64,000 nt of DNA from JBBATK01 sp044228285 (GTDB lineage Bacteria > Bacteroidota > Ignavibacteria > Kapaibacteriales > NICIL-2), in assembly GCA_044228285.1 (NCBI GenBank), contig JBGAVD010000006.1:1-64000 (forward strand), written 5' to 3'. A program made the position numbers and the translations under genes. Positions 36,976 through 46,820 of this stretch are shown here, one piece after another. The notes beneath the pieces were generated by a model, which saw nothing but the letters and a program-made list of their open reading frames with translations, did no database searches and was not told the origin of the DNA. Numbering within the stretch: the first letter of the stretch is position 1; each line of letters starts with the position of its first letter.

Positions 36976-37882
36976 TGGTAGTGTCAATCATACTTGCATA
37001 CATGGTACAGTTTATGGTCGAGAGTACGCATTTACTTATTGCTCTAGACCAAGTATTCTAGTGTTCTCTTCGTGCGAGTTGACTCAATAGGTTTTACTCG
37101 TTCTTCTAAGTCCTTGGACAAAAGTGAAGTGGAGTCAACTCGTAATAGTGGAAGCGACTACTAGGTGAATCGCTTTAGCATGGGTGCAACGAAGAAACTG
37201 ACGCCTCCTCGCCGTAGGGTAGGAATGTATTCGAGTTTGGACTTGTATCGCAGCTGCGTGATGACCGTTTATGTATCAATCGGATCAGCGTCTCCATTCC
37301 CACCGCACTCGCCAAGCGTCTACACCTCAAATTCAATGGTGCAACATCTATATGCCTTGATATTGCACTCAAACAACTACTTTTAACCTCCGTGAAACAC
37401 AAGCGCTGGATGTCTTGTCATTGCATGCAAGACGGCGTTCATGGCAACTCTCGGGAACAGTGCCGTGAACTGTGATTTGGGGATATAGAGGCGGTATGAG
37501 GGACAAGGCGGAAACTGCTTTGACCTTTCATGGGCGCTGACCATGCAGGCTGTGATATTGTGAATGCAGCCTAATTTCAGACTACCTATTCGCTACTTCG
37601 TTTCGTATATCGCGAAACTCATCGACGTTTGGCTCTGATTATCTTTATTGACCTGCTTTTATCGTATGAGTAGGGAAATGTTCAGAGCTGATTGAAGTAC
37701 AGTGCGCGTTATGTAGCATATTGTTGCTGGTGCGTAAGCTGACAAACGAGCTGCGCTTTGATAGGATTTCAAACATTGTCGTTGACAAACTCCGTATGTG
37801 TTGTATCTGCTTCTCATCATTCGTCCTGAGTCTGCATATACTCCACCCTAAGCAATTCTCACACTGAACTCTGATAGACTGA
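36976..37882. other. Long non-coding region with decayed reading frame
   Basis: About 900 bp carry no intact gene. A stop-free stretch on the plus strand (37218-37472) encodes NRISVSIPTALAKRLHLKFN and LDIALKQLLLTSVKHKRW, which reads like protein but has no early start and is preceded by an in-frame TAG. It may be a pseudogene remnant. An 11-bp inverted repeat, CGAGTTGACTC (37075-37085) and GAGTCAACTCG (37132-37142), flanks 46 bp. GTTTCG/CGAAAC at 37600-37618 is a small hairpin. The promoter of the OmpA-domain gene must lie near the right end. Confidence 0.5.
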
Positions 37883-39994
37883 ATGGCTACTATCCGACTC
37901 TCGATTCTTCTTCTCCTTTTTCAGGTATTCAGTGTTTGCGCACAGCAACAGCTTGGACTTGTGATTGACGGCAATCTTAATATGCACTCGGCTGACTTCC
38001 GAGCCTTCCCTGGTGTTCCCTCATGCTGTCCAAAGTACCAATCTGGCTCAGGCTCTTCGCTTGGCCTTGGTCTCCTCGGCTCTATCAAAATCTCAACGGA
38101 GAGTTGGTGTAGTGCCCGCATTCAATACAATTCGTACTCAGCTCGCTTAGTGCGAACAGAGAGCTTGGTGCTCGCAGGGAATACTCCGGGTGAGGTTGAG
38201 CATAGCGTTGATTGTGTGCTGCCTGCGTTGGAACTAGACTTGTTGTTCCGACAAGAACTCGGCGGAGGTTTGAGCGCTGAGATTGGTCCTCGCTTCGGAC
38301 ACTTCCTCTCGCCAACTTTCACCCAAAAGGAATTGGTCGTCTCGCCGAGCACAGGCTCTTTCGAGAATGGCTCGCGTAGTCGCAATGAACTTGTTGATGC
38401 AGATATCCCTGACCTCTCCTCTCTTCATCTTGGCTTCAACGTCGGTCTCGTCTATTCCACTCCTCTGAATGCCACAGGCTCATTGCTCTTGCAACCTGAA
38501 TTACGCTACGTTCTGGGTCTTAGCTCCATCGTACGCTCTATGGATTGGAAAGCCTCACAAGTACAAGCGGGTTTGCGCTTTGTGTGGGCACCTCAAAAGA
38601 CAAAAGAGATTCCTCAACGAGCACCAGTGAAAATTGAGCGCATTGATACAACACGTATTCAAGGCTCGCAAGACATAGCTCGCTACATCCGCGGCAAAGA
38701 AAGGATTGTTGAAGATTCGGAAACCGAAAATGGTATTTCTACACCGCGAGAACTCACCCTGCGAACCGACACTATTTTCCTACCTCGAGTTGCTGTCGCT
38801 CAATCGTTTAGAGCTCCAATCATTCGTGTAGATATCCTTGACTCAGCTCGCAATGTGGTGTCGGGAAATAGTGTTCAAGTTGAAGAGTTTGCCTCCTTCC
38901 CCACAACACCACTGCTCGCACACGTTTTCTTTGATGAGAACAGCTCGAAGATTCCTGCTCGTTATCGCATTCTCAATAACGATAACACAGGACAATTCTC
39001 TGAGGAGAAACTTCAGAATCGTGATCGCCTTCAATGCTATTACGACGTGCTGAATATCGTCGCTTCGCGAATGATTGCTCACCCAAAAGCGGAATTGCGC
39101 TTGGTGGGATGTAATGCAGATCTTGGACCTGAGAAAGCAAACAATGCCTTGTCCATGCAACGTGCACAGAGTGTTCGCGACTACTTAGTATCTGTATGGA
39201 AGATTCCTAGCAAACGCATCAAACTTGACGCGCGCAACCTTCCTGTACGCGCCGCGAACTCGTTAAGTACCGATGGTGCGCAAGAGAATCGTCGCGTTGA
39301 GCTGATTGCTGATGACGCATCGATCCTTGCTCCTATCGACAGCAAAGACACTCTTCGTGTGCTTCGCACACCCTACTTCCGCATAGTGGTTGAAAACGTA
39401 CCATTGTCTTCGAATGCACGTTCTGAGATTCTTATTCAACAAGGAAGTCGCACCATAGCGCAGATGGACCTAGCAAAGAAGAACCCTGCTGAAGTTGAGT
39501 GGAATGCCGCTGAGGTCATAGCTGCCACCACCAAACAGAACGAGTCTCTCAACTGCATCTTCCGTTCGAATGATACAGCTGCGACCGCATCTGCGAACAG
39601 TGTTCGCATTCCATTGGAAGTTCGGAGTGTTCAGCAAAAGCGTAGCCAGCACATTGCAGATGAAGAGATTACGCGATACTCATTGATGATGTTTGATGTG
39701 CGCTCTGCAGAGATCACCGATGCTAATAAGGCACTAGTCTCAATCATTCGCAAACAACTTCAGCCTGGAGCAAAGATTAGTGTGATTGGATATGCAGATC
39801 GTAGTGGTGACACGCGACTCAATCAACAACTCGCTCTCGAACGCGCACAGAGTATGGCTCGCGAGCTAGGACTTGGTGCAGACGCCGACGTTCAAGGTCA
39901 ACTTGATAGTGTGAGCTATGATCAGAATCTCCCTGAAGGTCGCTTGTACTCTCGCACAGTAGACATTGTCGTGCGCTCACGTGTACGCGAATAA
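37883..39994 (+). CDS. Outer-membrane protein with beta-barrel-like N-terminus and two OmpA-like domains
   Basis: The 703-residue protein has a Sec signal (MATIRLSILLLLFQVFSVCA). Residues of about 25-235 are beta-rich with alternating hydrophobics (LGLVIDGNLNMHS, LSAEIGPRFGHFL, LLLQPELRYVLGL), suggesting a small barrel. A first OmpA-like peptidoglycan-binding domain follows (LLAHVFFDENSSKIP, RLVGCNADLGPEKAN, SMQRAQSVRDYLVSVWKI, ENRRVEL). A second, shorter one ends the protein (YSLMMFDVRSAEIT, VIGYADRSGDTRLN, LALERAQSMARELGL, SRTVDIVVRSR). Between them lies a beta-sandwich-like linker. Anchoring the outer membrane to peptidoglycan is the likely role. Confidence 0.85.
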   Translation: MATIRLSILLLLFQVFSVCAQQQLGLVIDGNLNMHSADFRAFPGVPSCCPKYQSGSGSSLGLGLLGSIKISTESWCSARIQYNSYSARLVRTESLVLAGNTPGEVEHSVDCVLPALELDLLFRQELGGGLSAEIGPRFGHFLSPTFTQKELVVSPSTGSFENGSRSRNELVDADIPDLSSLHLGFNVGLVYSTPLNATGSLLLQPELRYVLGLSSIVRSMDWKASQVQAGLRFVWAPQKTKEIPQRAPVKIERIDTTRIQGSQDIARYIRGKERIVEDSETENGISTPRELTLRTDTIFLPRVAVAQSFRAPIIRVDILDSARNVVSGNSVQVEEFASFPTTPLLAHVFFDENSSKIPARYRILNNDNTGQFSEEKLQNRDRLQCYYDVLNIVASRMIAHPKAELRLVGCNADLGPEKANNALSMQRAQSVRDYLVSVWKIPSKRIKLDARNLPVRAANSLSTDGAQENRRVELIADDASILAPIDSKDTLRVLRTPYFRIVVENVPLSSNARSEILIQQGSRTIAQMDLAKKNPAEVEWNAAEVIAATTKQNESLNCIFRSNDTAATASANSVRIPLEVRSVQQKRSQHIADEEITRYSLMMFDVRSAEITDANKALVSIIRKQLQPGAKISVIGYADRSGDTRLNQQLALERAQSMARELGLGADADVQGQLDSVSYDQNLPEGRLYSRTVDIVVRSRVRE

Positions 39995-40308
39995 GCTCTC
40001 TTTCTGTGGCTCTACGTTCAGATCGACAGACAGTACACTACACGGAATGTCGTTCAACACTCAAAAACACAGAGATACATGAGTAAGCATAGCAAAATGC
40101 ATATCACATAGTTCAGTGCCCAGTTTCGTACTGTCAGTTATGAGAAGTAAAGGCGGTTGCGAAGCAACTGCCATAGTAAAGAGTCTCATGAGTTTCGTGA
40201 TGAATCAACCCATCAAGAGAAACTCGTGTTTGTAATACAGCATATACCATGTTCATGAATTCACATAGACTGATCAATTCTCGATTCCATCTCGCTCAAG
40301 GACCACGT
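39995..40308. other. Intergenic region before the giant T9SS cargo
   Basis: Just over 300 bp lie between the OmpA-domain gene and the chosen start of the next gene. I see no small gene, no strong hairpin and no clear promoter consensus. Confidence 0.35.
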
Positions 40309-43300
40309 ATGCGCTCTGCCCTCTTCACCTTCTTCCTTGTAGTCTGCATCCTTCCGTCCTCCTGCAGCTTCGCAACAGCTTCGAATAGAAGCGGAGTTAC
40401 GACGCGCACGAAAGCACCGTCCAGTGCGCGAGCGCAAAGCACAACAGTCCATCTGTCAAGCGGACGCAGTGCGGGCTTTGTTGCGAATAGCGGACAGATT
40501 ATTGATCAGGATGGTAAGCCCAACGATGCTGTTTTGTATCTGGCACATCAGCCTGGTCTCAACGTGCAGCTTCGTCGCGCTGGATTCAGTTATGATAGCT
40601 ATCGAGCAATTCCTCGAACAGCTGCCACGGTGCCTCTTTCAATGCCGTCGAGCCTTCCAGTTCCACCTACAGATGATTATTACTTTCAACGCGTCGATGT
40701 TGAACTCGTCAATGCTAATGCTCAAGCCACGATCCAGGAGAGTGCACAAGAGTGGCACGCGGAACACTACTATACTTCGGGCACACCTGAGCAGGGAGTA
40801 CACAACATTCGCCATTGTCGTACGGTTCGATATCAAGACATCTATCCACACATTGATCTAGAGTTTTTCCTCGATGTAAAGGGTCACGTTGAGTACCAGT
40901 TCGTGCTGCGTCCTGGCTCTAACCCACAACACATACAACTTCGCTATCATGGAGCACGCTCAGTGGCTCTTGAGCGTGGACGAGTAGTACTCGAGCTACA
41001 ACAAGGTCGTTTGTATGAGCACATCCCTGCAAGTTTCTTTCTTGAGAGTTCGCGTGCGGTGAGTGTGGCCTACCGACAACTCTCTGCGTTTGATCTGGGC
41101 TTCGATATCCCTGCTGCTTGCAAAGAAGAGATGAAGCGCAAGACCTTGGTTATCGATCCTACTCCGAGTTTGAATTGGTCGACCTATGTTGGTGGCGACT
41201 CAACTGAGCGTGCGTACGGCATCGGCGCTGACTCAATCGGCAATACTTATATCACAGGATGGGTAAATAGCTTGACAAACATGGCAACCAGTGGAGCCTT
41301 TCAAACAATGCTTGGTAGCGGTGGTGCGAATGACGCTTTTCTTACCAAGCTGAGTCCCACAGGCGCACGTCTGTGGTCTTCGTACTACGGAGGCAACAGC
41401 TATGATTGGGCCTATGCTCTTCGCGCTGATAGTATTGGAGGTATCTATTTATGCGGCAGTACACAAAGCTCCAATCAAATGGCAACGCTAAACGCGCATC
41501 AAACTCAATCGGGCGGCGGTTGGATTGCAAAGTTCAATAGCGACGGAACCCGCAGTTGGTCTACGTTCTATGGAGTTGCATCAGACTTTGCTACCTGTTT
41601 ATGTTTTGATACAAGCGGAAATATTCTGATCGCAGGAAATGCTGCATCAAATAGCACTCGCATATCCACTACGGGGGTGTTTCAACCCGCGGCGAGCACT
41701 GGCGGTGACTGTTTTCTGGCAAAGTTTAGTCCGCTCGGTGTGCGAATCTGGGGTAGCTACTTCGGAGGCACGGGCAAGGATGAAGCCTCGGGCATCTGTA
41801 CAGATCTGAGTGGCAACGCGTTCATCTGTGGCTGGACAGCGAGCAATGGTATTGCGACCTCTGGTGCGCATCAAACCACGCGTCTGGGTGGTGGACCTGA
41901 AGGCGCAGATGCATTTGTCATGAAATGCAGCGCTGATGGAACAGCAAAGTTATGGGTGAGTTACTATGGAGGTAATCAAGATGATCGTGGCTGTGCAGTT
42001 GTCTGCGACTCGTTGAACAACTTGTTCCTCTACGGAAAGACAACTAGTCAAGCCAACATTGCAACACCAGGAACACAGCTACCGACCTATGCGGGTGGTT
42101 TGTCTGACAACTTTCTCGTCAAGTTCAGCAGCACTGGAACTCGCATCTGGGGCAGCTATGTAGGAGGCACGCAAACTGAGAGTTGTTATAGTGGCTTGGC
42201 TATGGATCCTCTTGGCAATGTTGTGGTCTGCGGAACTACAGGCGGCAATGATGGCATTGCAACTTCCGACAGCTATCATCCAAACAGTGCGGGAGGAGAT
42301 GACGCCTTTGTGGCAAAGTACACTAGCAATGGACGTCGAATCTGGGGTACTTTCTATGGTGGTCCCGGAGATGAGACCTGCACTTGTTTGGCAACTGATG
42401 GTCTCGCTAACATTCTTGTGTCTGGCTATACAAAATCAACAACTGGTATTGCAACGCCAGGCGCGTACCAAACAAAGAAAGCAGACTCGCTGTTTCAAGA
42501 CAACTTTGTTGCAAGGTTCTGGGATTGTGTTATTCCTGCTGCGGATATTCAATCGGCAAGCAATACAGCACTTTGCTTAGGTGAGGTTACTCGGTACTAC
42601 GTTACCGCCAGTGGCGACGACACCTACCAATGGATATCTCCTCGCCTCGGCACAATCATCACGGGAACCAATGCTTCGAGTATTCTTGTTCAGTGGACAA
42701 AGACTGGCAAGGATACCATACGCATGCGACAAACTACGCCGACCACAGGTTGCTTTCGTGATACAATCATGATCGTGAATGTCTATCCCGTGCCACTCGT
42801 CAATGCAGGTAATGCGCTCTCGCTCTGCAAAGGAAATCGCATCGTCCTTCCAGCTACTGCAAGCGGTGGTAATGGTACGCTGAGTTTCGCTTGGGACCCA
42901 GTAGATAGTTTGAGTTCAAAAGATTCACTCAACCCAGTTGCGTACCCAATGACAACGACGCGATACACATTGAGCGTGTCGGATACACGTGGTTGTATTG
43001 TAACCAGCGCAGTCACCGTAACGGTGTACGACAAACCAGTTGCTGATGCAGGTAAAGACGTTAGCATTTGCTTGGGCTCATCTCTTAACCTCGGTACTGC
43101 GGCAAAGAAGAATTGTCGCTATATGTGGTCGCCGTCATCAACTCTCGACAACCCAACTCTGGCGCAACCGCGCGCTACTCCAACGGCAACGACGGTGTAT
43201 ACGGTGCTAGTGACAAATGACAGCACACACTGTGTTGATAGTGCGAAGATTCGAGTGCGCATTCCTACGCCTTCAGCCACAACAGCTCCTGCGACAATGA

Positions 43301-45546
43301 GCTTTGCTGCACTTGGAGCCTGTGAAGCCTCGCACGACACCAGTTTCGTGATAACCAACAACGGTAGCGACACGCTGAGCTTCCGAACACAGTCCTCGAC
43401 GAATCCCGACTTCAGCGTCATTGAGTCGCTCCCCTTCAGCATCGCTCCTGGTGAATCTCGATCCGTGAAAGTGCGCTTCAGTCCTAGCGCGCAAGGCACG
43501 AGCAATGGAACGATTAGCTTGGTCGCAAAGCCTTGCGACTATGTTGTACAATACGCTCTCAGTGGAAAGAAAGCAGATGTAGCACTCCAAGCCTCAGCCA
43601 ACCTTGTGAACTTTGGATTACACCATAGCTGTGCTCCAAGTGTACGAGTGGATACGACCATACAATTCACAAACAAAGGAAGCAGTAGCATCCGCTTGAC
43701 TGCGGCGAGTCTGACAGCGCCTTTCTCTGTCACGTCGCCTCAACTTCCACAAGATCTCGCTCCTGGTGCGAGCATAACGCTGAGCATCAGCTATCAACCA
43801 GTGAGCTATGCCGTACACAATGCCGAGATGCGACTAGCCTTTCAATGGGCTGCTTGCAACGACACACTACGCATTAGCTTTACTGCGGAGAATGCAAAAG
43901 CAGAAGCAGCACTGCCAACAGGTGTCGTGGACTTCGGCTCTCTGGTTGGCTGTGATCCGCCGCGAGACACACTTATCTGGGTGTACAACACATCGAGCGT
44001 AGCACAGCGTTTACAGTCGATCAGTGGCTTGGCTCCTAATTATTCTTGTAGTCTTTCGTTCCCTCAAGAGCTCGCAGCGCGCGACTCTCTAGCGCTCCCA
44101 CTGCGCTATGCCCCGGCAACAAATGGTACGAACACGACCACGGCACATCTCCTTCTTGAACCCTGTGCTCGGGATCTCACGTTTGAACTTCGTGGCAACA
44201 AGGCAGGCATCACAGTGAATGCACCAGATACCCTCTATCTCGGCGCAGCACCGAATTGTACGGATACTGTCCTTCAGTTCAACTCACGCTTTCAGTTAAG
44301 CGCAGAGCAAAACGCTACTGCCACTCTTCAAGATATCACACTGAACAACGACTTCAGTTCGAGCTTGAAAGTTGGCGATACACTCAGCACTCAAAGTGAC
44401 CGCTTGTTCACGGTGAGTTATCGCATCAATGCGCAACGCAATCCAGGACGTGTGATTGGACGCATGATCGTACGCATGCAACCGTGCGACATGACTCGCG
44501 AGATCACTCTCGTTGCTGATGTGCAGAGCGTCTCTACCACAATTGATAATAGTCTCGACTTCGGAATAGCAGCACCTGGCAGTGCGATCACGAAGAGTGT
44601 AACGGCACGTAACACAGGCACCAGTGCTGTGCAGATTACTACCCTGCCTTCCGTTGCTAGTCCCTTTGCATTCGTCTCTTCCCTGCCAAGTATTCCCTGC
44701 ACATTGCAGGCTGGTGACAGCATCACAATGCAGTTTCGCTTTAATGCTCCGAGTGCAGGCGCCAGCTATAGCGATACAGTGTCTACTTTCCTCGCAAAGC
44801 CTTGCGCTATTGAAATGAAGACTCTTGTTTTCGGACAGAGCTTTGCAAATGTGGATACCGCTTCATCACTCATTGCAGCGAATAGTATCGAAGCAGCACA
44901 GGGTACTGAGGTCGCACTCGTGCTACGTATGCTATCGTCGAAGAATATGCAACTCAGCAGCGCACCCCAGAACTTCCGCGCGAGTATTGTCTTTAACCGC
45001 GATCTCTTATACCTGCGCAACCAGATGTCGGCATGCACGCAACAGAACAGCGCTGAGTGCGAAATCGTTGTGACGGGTACGCGCGCAAGTTCAACTGGCG
45101 ACACTCTCGTAGTGCTCCCTGGTATCGTTACACTTGGAAGCACTGATTATGCACCGGTCATTGTTAAGGATTTCAGTTGGACGGACGGAAGTCTTGCAAC
45201 CGCGGTACAGACTCAGGATGGCAGTGTACGCCTCACAGGTGGTTGCGAAGCAGGTGGAGTTCGACTCTTCTTACCAGGCGCAACCGCAACGAGTCTTAGT
45301 GTACGTCCGCTGCCTGTCGGCGCCGTTGCCAATATTGCCTTTGGCTTGGCTGAGCAGAGCACGGTGAACATGGAACTCATGAATGCGAGCGGACAATTGG
45401 TTGCGCAGCTACTCACGAACGATACTCGTGGTGCGGGTTCGTACACCTTGCAACATGATCTCAGCAGCTTGGCAAATGGTCCTTACTTCTTGCGCATGCG
45501 CACGCAGAACTACACCGTGGTTTGTCGCGTCGATGTGATGCACTAG
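40309..45546 (+). CDS. Giant T9SS-secreted protein: DUF7948-like head, SBBP propeller, Ig/HYDIN repeats
   Basis: The ATG at 40309 (MRSALFTFFLVVCILPSSCS) starts a 1745-residue protein; an ATG at 40249 adds 20 residues before the signal. Residues of about 60-290 match the domain often found ahead of SBBP repeats (FVANSGQIIDQDGKPNDAVL, YPHIDLEFFLDVKGHVEYQF). About eight SBBP repeats follow to residue 745 (LNWSTYVGGDSTERAYGIGA, DAFLTKLSPTG, WGSYFGGTGKDEA). Then come Ig/PKD-like domains (YPVPLVNAGNALSLCKGNRI) and about five HYDIN-type Ig domains with paired cysteines (LGACEASHDTSFVITNNGS, DFGSLVGCDPPRDTLIWVYN). A T9SS sorting domain ends it (VRPLPVGAVANIAFGL, LANGPYFLRMRTQN). A surface adhesin-like role is inferred. 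Confidence 0.88.
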   Translation: MRSALFTFFLVVCILPSSCSFATASNRSGVTTRTKAPSSARAQSTTVHLSSGRSAGFVANSGQIIDQDGKPNDAVLYLAHQPGLNVQLRRAGFSYDSYRAIPRTAATVPLSMPSSLPVPPTDDYYFQRVDVELVNANAQATIQESAQEWHAEHYYTSGTPEQGVHNIRHCRTVRYQDIYPHIDLEFFLDVKGHVEYQFVLRPGSNPQHIQLRYHGARSVALERGRVVLELQQGRLYEHIPASFFLESSRAVSVAYRQLSAFDLGFDIPAACKEEMKRKTLVIDPTPSLNWSTYVGGDSTERAYGIGADSIGNTYITGWVNSLTNMATSGAFQTMLGSGGANDAFLTKLSPTGARLWSSYYGGNSYDWAYALRADSIGGIYLCGSTQSSNQMATLNAHQTQSGGGWIAKFNSDGTRSWSTFYGVASDFATCLCFDTSGNILIAGNAASNSTRISTTGVFQPAASTGGDCFLAKFSPLGVRIWGSYFGGTGKDEASGICTDLSGNAFICGWTASNGIATSGAHQTTRLGGGPEGADAFVMKCSADGTAKLWVSYYGGNQDDRGCAVVCDSLNNLFLYGKTTSQANIATPGTQLPTYAGGLSDNFLVKFSSTGTRIWGSYVGGTQTESCYSGLAMDPLGNVVVCGTTGGNDGIATSDSYHPNSAGGDDAFVAKYTSNGRRIWGTFYGGPGDETCTCLATDGLANILVSGYTKSTTGIATPGAYQTKKADSLFQDNFVARFWDCVIPAADIQSASNTALCLGEVTRYYVTASGDDTYQWISPRLGTIITGTNASSILVQWTKTGKDTIRMRQTTPTTGCFRDTIMIVNVYPVPLVNAGNALSLCKGNRIVLPATASGGNGTLSFAWDPVDSLSSKDSLNPVAYPMTTTRYTLSVSDTRGCIVTSAVTVTVYDKPVADAGKDVSICLGSSLNLGTAAKKNCRYMWSPSSTLDNPTLAQPRATPTATTVYTVLVTNDSTHCVDSAKIRVRIPTPSATTAPATMSFAALGACEASHDTSFVITNNGSDTLSFRTQSSTNPDFSVIESLPFSIAPGESRSVKVRFSPSAQGTSNGTISLVAKPCDYVVQYALSGKKADVALQASANLVNFGLHHSCAPSVRVDTTIQFTNKGSSSIRLTAASLTAPFSVTSPQLPQDLAPGASITLSISYQPVSYAVHNAEMRLAFQWAACNDTLRISFTAENAKAEAALPTGVVDFGSLVGCDPPRDTLIWVYNTSSVAQRLQSISGLAPNYSCSLSFPQELAARDSLALPLRYAPATNGTNTTTAHLLLEPCARDLTFELRGNKAGITVNAPDTLYLGAAPNCTDTVLQFNSRFQLSAEQNATATLQDITLNNDFSSSLKVGDTLSTQSDRLFTVSYRINAQRNPGRVIGRMIVRMQPCDMTREITLVADVQSVSTTIDNSLDFGIAAPGSAITKSVTARNTGTSAVQITTLPSVASPFAFVSSLPSIPCTLQAGDSITMQFRFNAPSAGASYSDTVSTFLAKPCAIEMKTLVFGQSFANVDTASSLIAANSIEAAQGTEVALVLRMLSSKNMQLSSAPQNFRASIVFNRDLLYLRNQMSACTQQNSAECEIVVTGTRASSTGDTLVVLPGIVTLGSTDYAPVIVKDFSWTDGSLATAVQTQDGSVRLTGGCEAGGVRLFLPGATATSLSVRPLPVGAVANIAFGLAEQSTVNMELMNASGQLVAQLLTNDTRGAGSYTLQHDLSSLANGPYFLRMRTQNYTVVCRVDVMH

Positions 45547-45557
45547 AGGATTCATCT

Positions 45558-46541
45558 TCAACGTGCTGCTTCGCAGCCCCTTGGCTTCTGCTCTTGTGCA
45601 ATCATTTGGTCAATGCGCCAGCTTGAGCCAATGGCATTCCATGCAATAGGAAGAGCTTGTTTGTTTGCCGCGCTCAGGAAGCGCTGCATGGGTTCCCAGC
45701 GTGGTTCTGGAGTTTGGCGGAAGGTAAGACAGTGTATAGGCGCAATGCACTCGGCTTGCATCATCATTGTCATTGCCACTGCTTCTTCTGGAGTGCAATG
45801 ATTGTCGGAGCACCCGGCATAGGCACCAATTGGCATCAGTGCCAGGCTGATGGGTATGCTACGCAGTTCTCGAAACGATTCTGTGAAGGCAGTATCGCCG
45901 CCGAACACGACATTCTTTCCATTCATGCTCAACACATAAGCATTGTAGCTTCTTCCCTGTTGTCGGTTACCTTCACGTCGATCTGCTTCCCAAGGATAAC
46001 GCCATCCATTGTGCAAGACTTCAACGGCGCTGATGCACAGTTCGCCGAAGTACAGACTTTCCCACCAGTCGAGTTCACGACAGTTCTTCCATGGAAGATC
46101 TGCGATCACATCTTTGGTGTTCTTTGCGCATACGCACTCGACACTATCCGGGAAGCGTAGACACAGAGCCTCTAAGCTTGGCAGATCCATGTGATCCATG
46201 TGCGCATGTGAGAGTAGAACGAGGTCAGGACGTGGGAGATCATCTATTCGTAGAGCAGCGTCCTGCAAACGTTGAATGCCCACGGTGGTGCCCAGGAGGT
46301 GCACGCCAATTTCACGGTAGAAGACCGGATCACACACAATGACCTTACCGAACATCTGTAGTACAATGGTTGAGTGTCCAACCCAGTACGCACTGAGTTC
46401 AGCACTCTGCCAAGCATGTCGGTGAAAAGTTTGTGATGTTGAAGAGACAGAAGTGCTCGAGAAAGCCTTTAGGGCAAAGGGACTCAGGGTAGTGGCAGCC
46501 GCACTGAGAATGCTCGTGCGGAGAAAGTCACGTCGATGCAT
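45558..46541 (-). CDS. Tat-exported metallo-beta-lactamase-fold hydrolase (UlaG/NAPE-PLD-like)
   Basis: The 327-residue protein begins MHRRDFLRTSILSAAATTL, a twin-arginine signal (RRDFLR). The metallo-beta-lactamase motif HxHxDH is present as HAHMDH (residues 112-117) in LVLLSHAHMDHMDLPS. VVFGGDTAFTESF supplies the later aspartate ligand, and APIHCLTFR the final histidine. The arrangement resembles the UlaG/NAPE-PLD branch, whose members hydrolyse phosphoesters or lactones. It should act in the periplasm. The stop lies 11 bp from that of the convergent giant T9SS gene, with no terminator between them. Confidence 0.88.
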   Translation of the reverse strand: MHRRDFLRTSILSAAATTLSPFALKAFSSTSVSSTSQTFHRHAWQSAELSAYWVGHSTIVLQMFGKVIVCDPVFYREIGVHLLGTTVGIQRLQDAALRIDDLPRPDLVLLSHAHMDHMDLPSLEALCLRFPDSVECVCAKNTKDVIADLPWKNCRELDWWESLYFGELCISAVEVLHNGWRYPWEADRREGNRQQGRSYNAYVLSMNGKNVVFGGDTAFTESFRELRSIPISLALMPIGAYAGCSDNHCTPEEAVAMTMMMQAECIAPIHCLTFRQTPEPRWEPMQRFLSAANKQALPIAWNAIGSSWRIDQMIAQEQKPRGCEAAR

Positions 46542-46820
46542 ACAACCTCTTGATTACTGTCTACAATGAACTACCAGCGTCAGGTTCCAAACCGTGTGAA
46601 CTCAACACTTGCCTTTCATCGGATTCCCCCCGAAATGAAGAGCATGCGAAATTCTTGATTGAACATGTGCTCAGTGTTACATGAGCTTTATACTCTGTGA
46701 ACTGTAGATTGTCAATACGCAACGAGTGTCAAGACTTGGCCTTTCGTTTACAGCTTGGGCAACGCAAGTTCGAGCGAAGCCTTCGTCCTGCGATCAACAT
46801 CGAAGTGTTCATGGTAGTCC

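Noticed and set aside
37175..37402. 75-codon minus-strand frame in the gene-free region
   Set aside because: It has no signal, domain or neighbour support and is antisense to the more protein-like decayed stretch.
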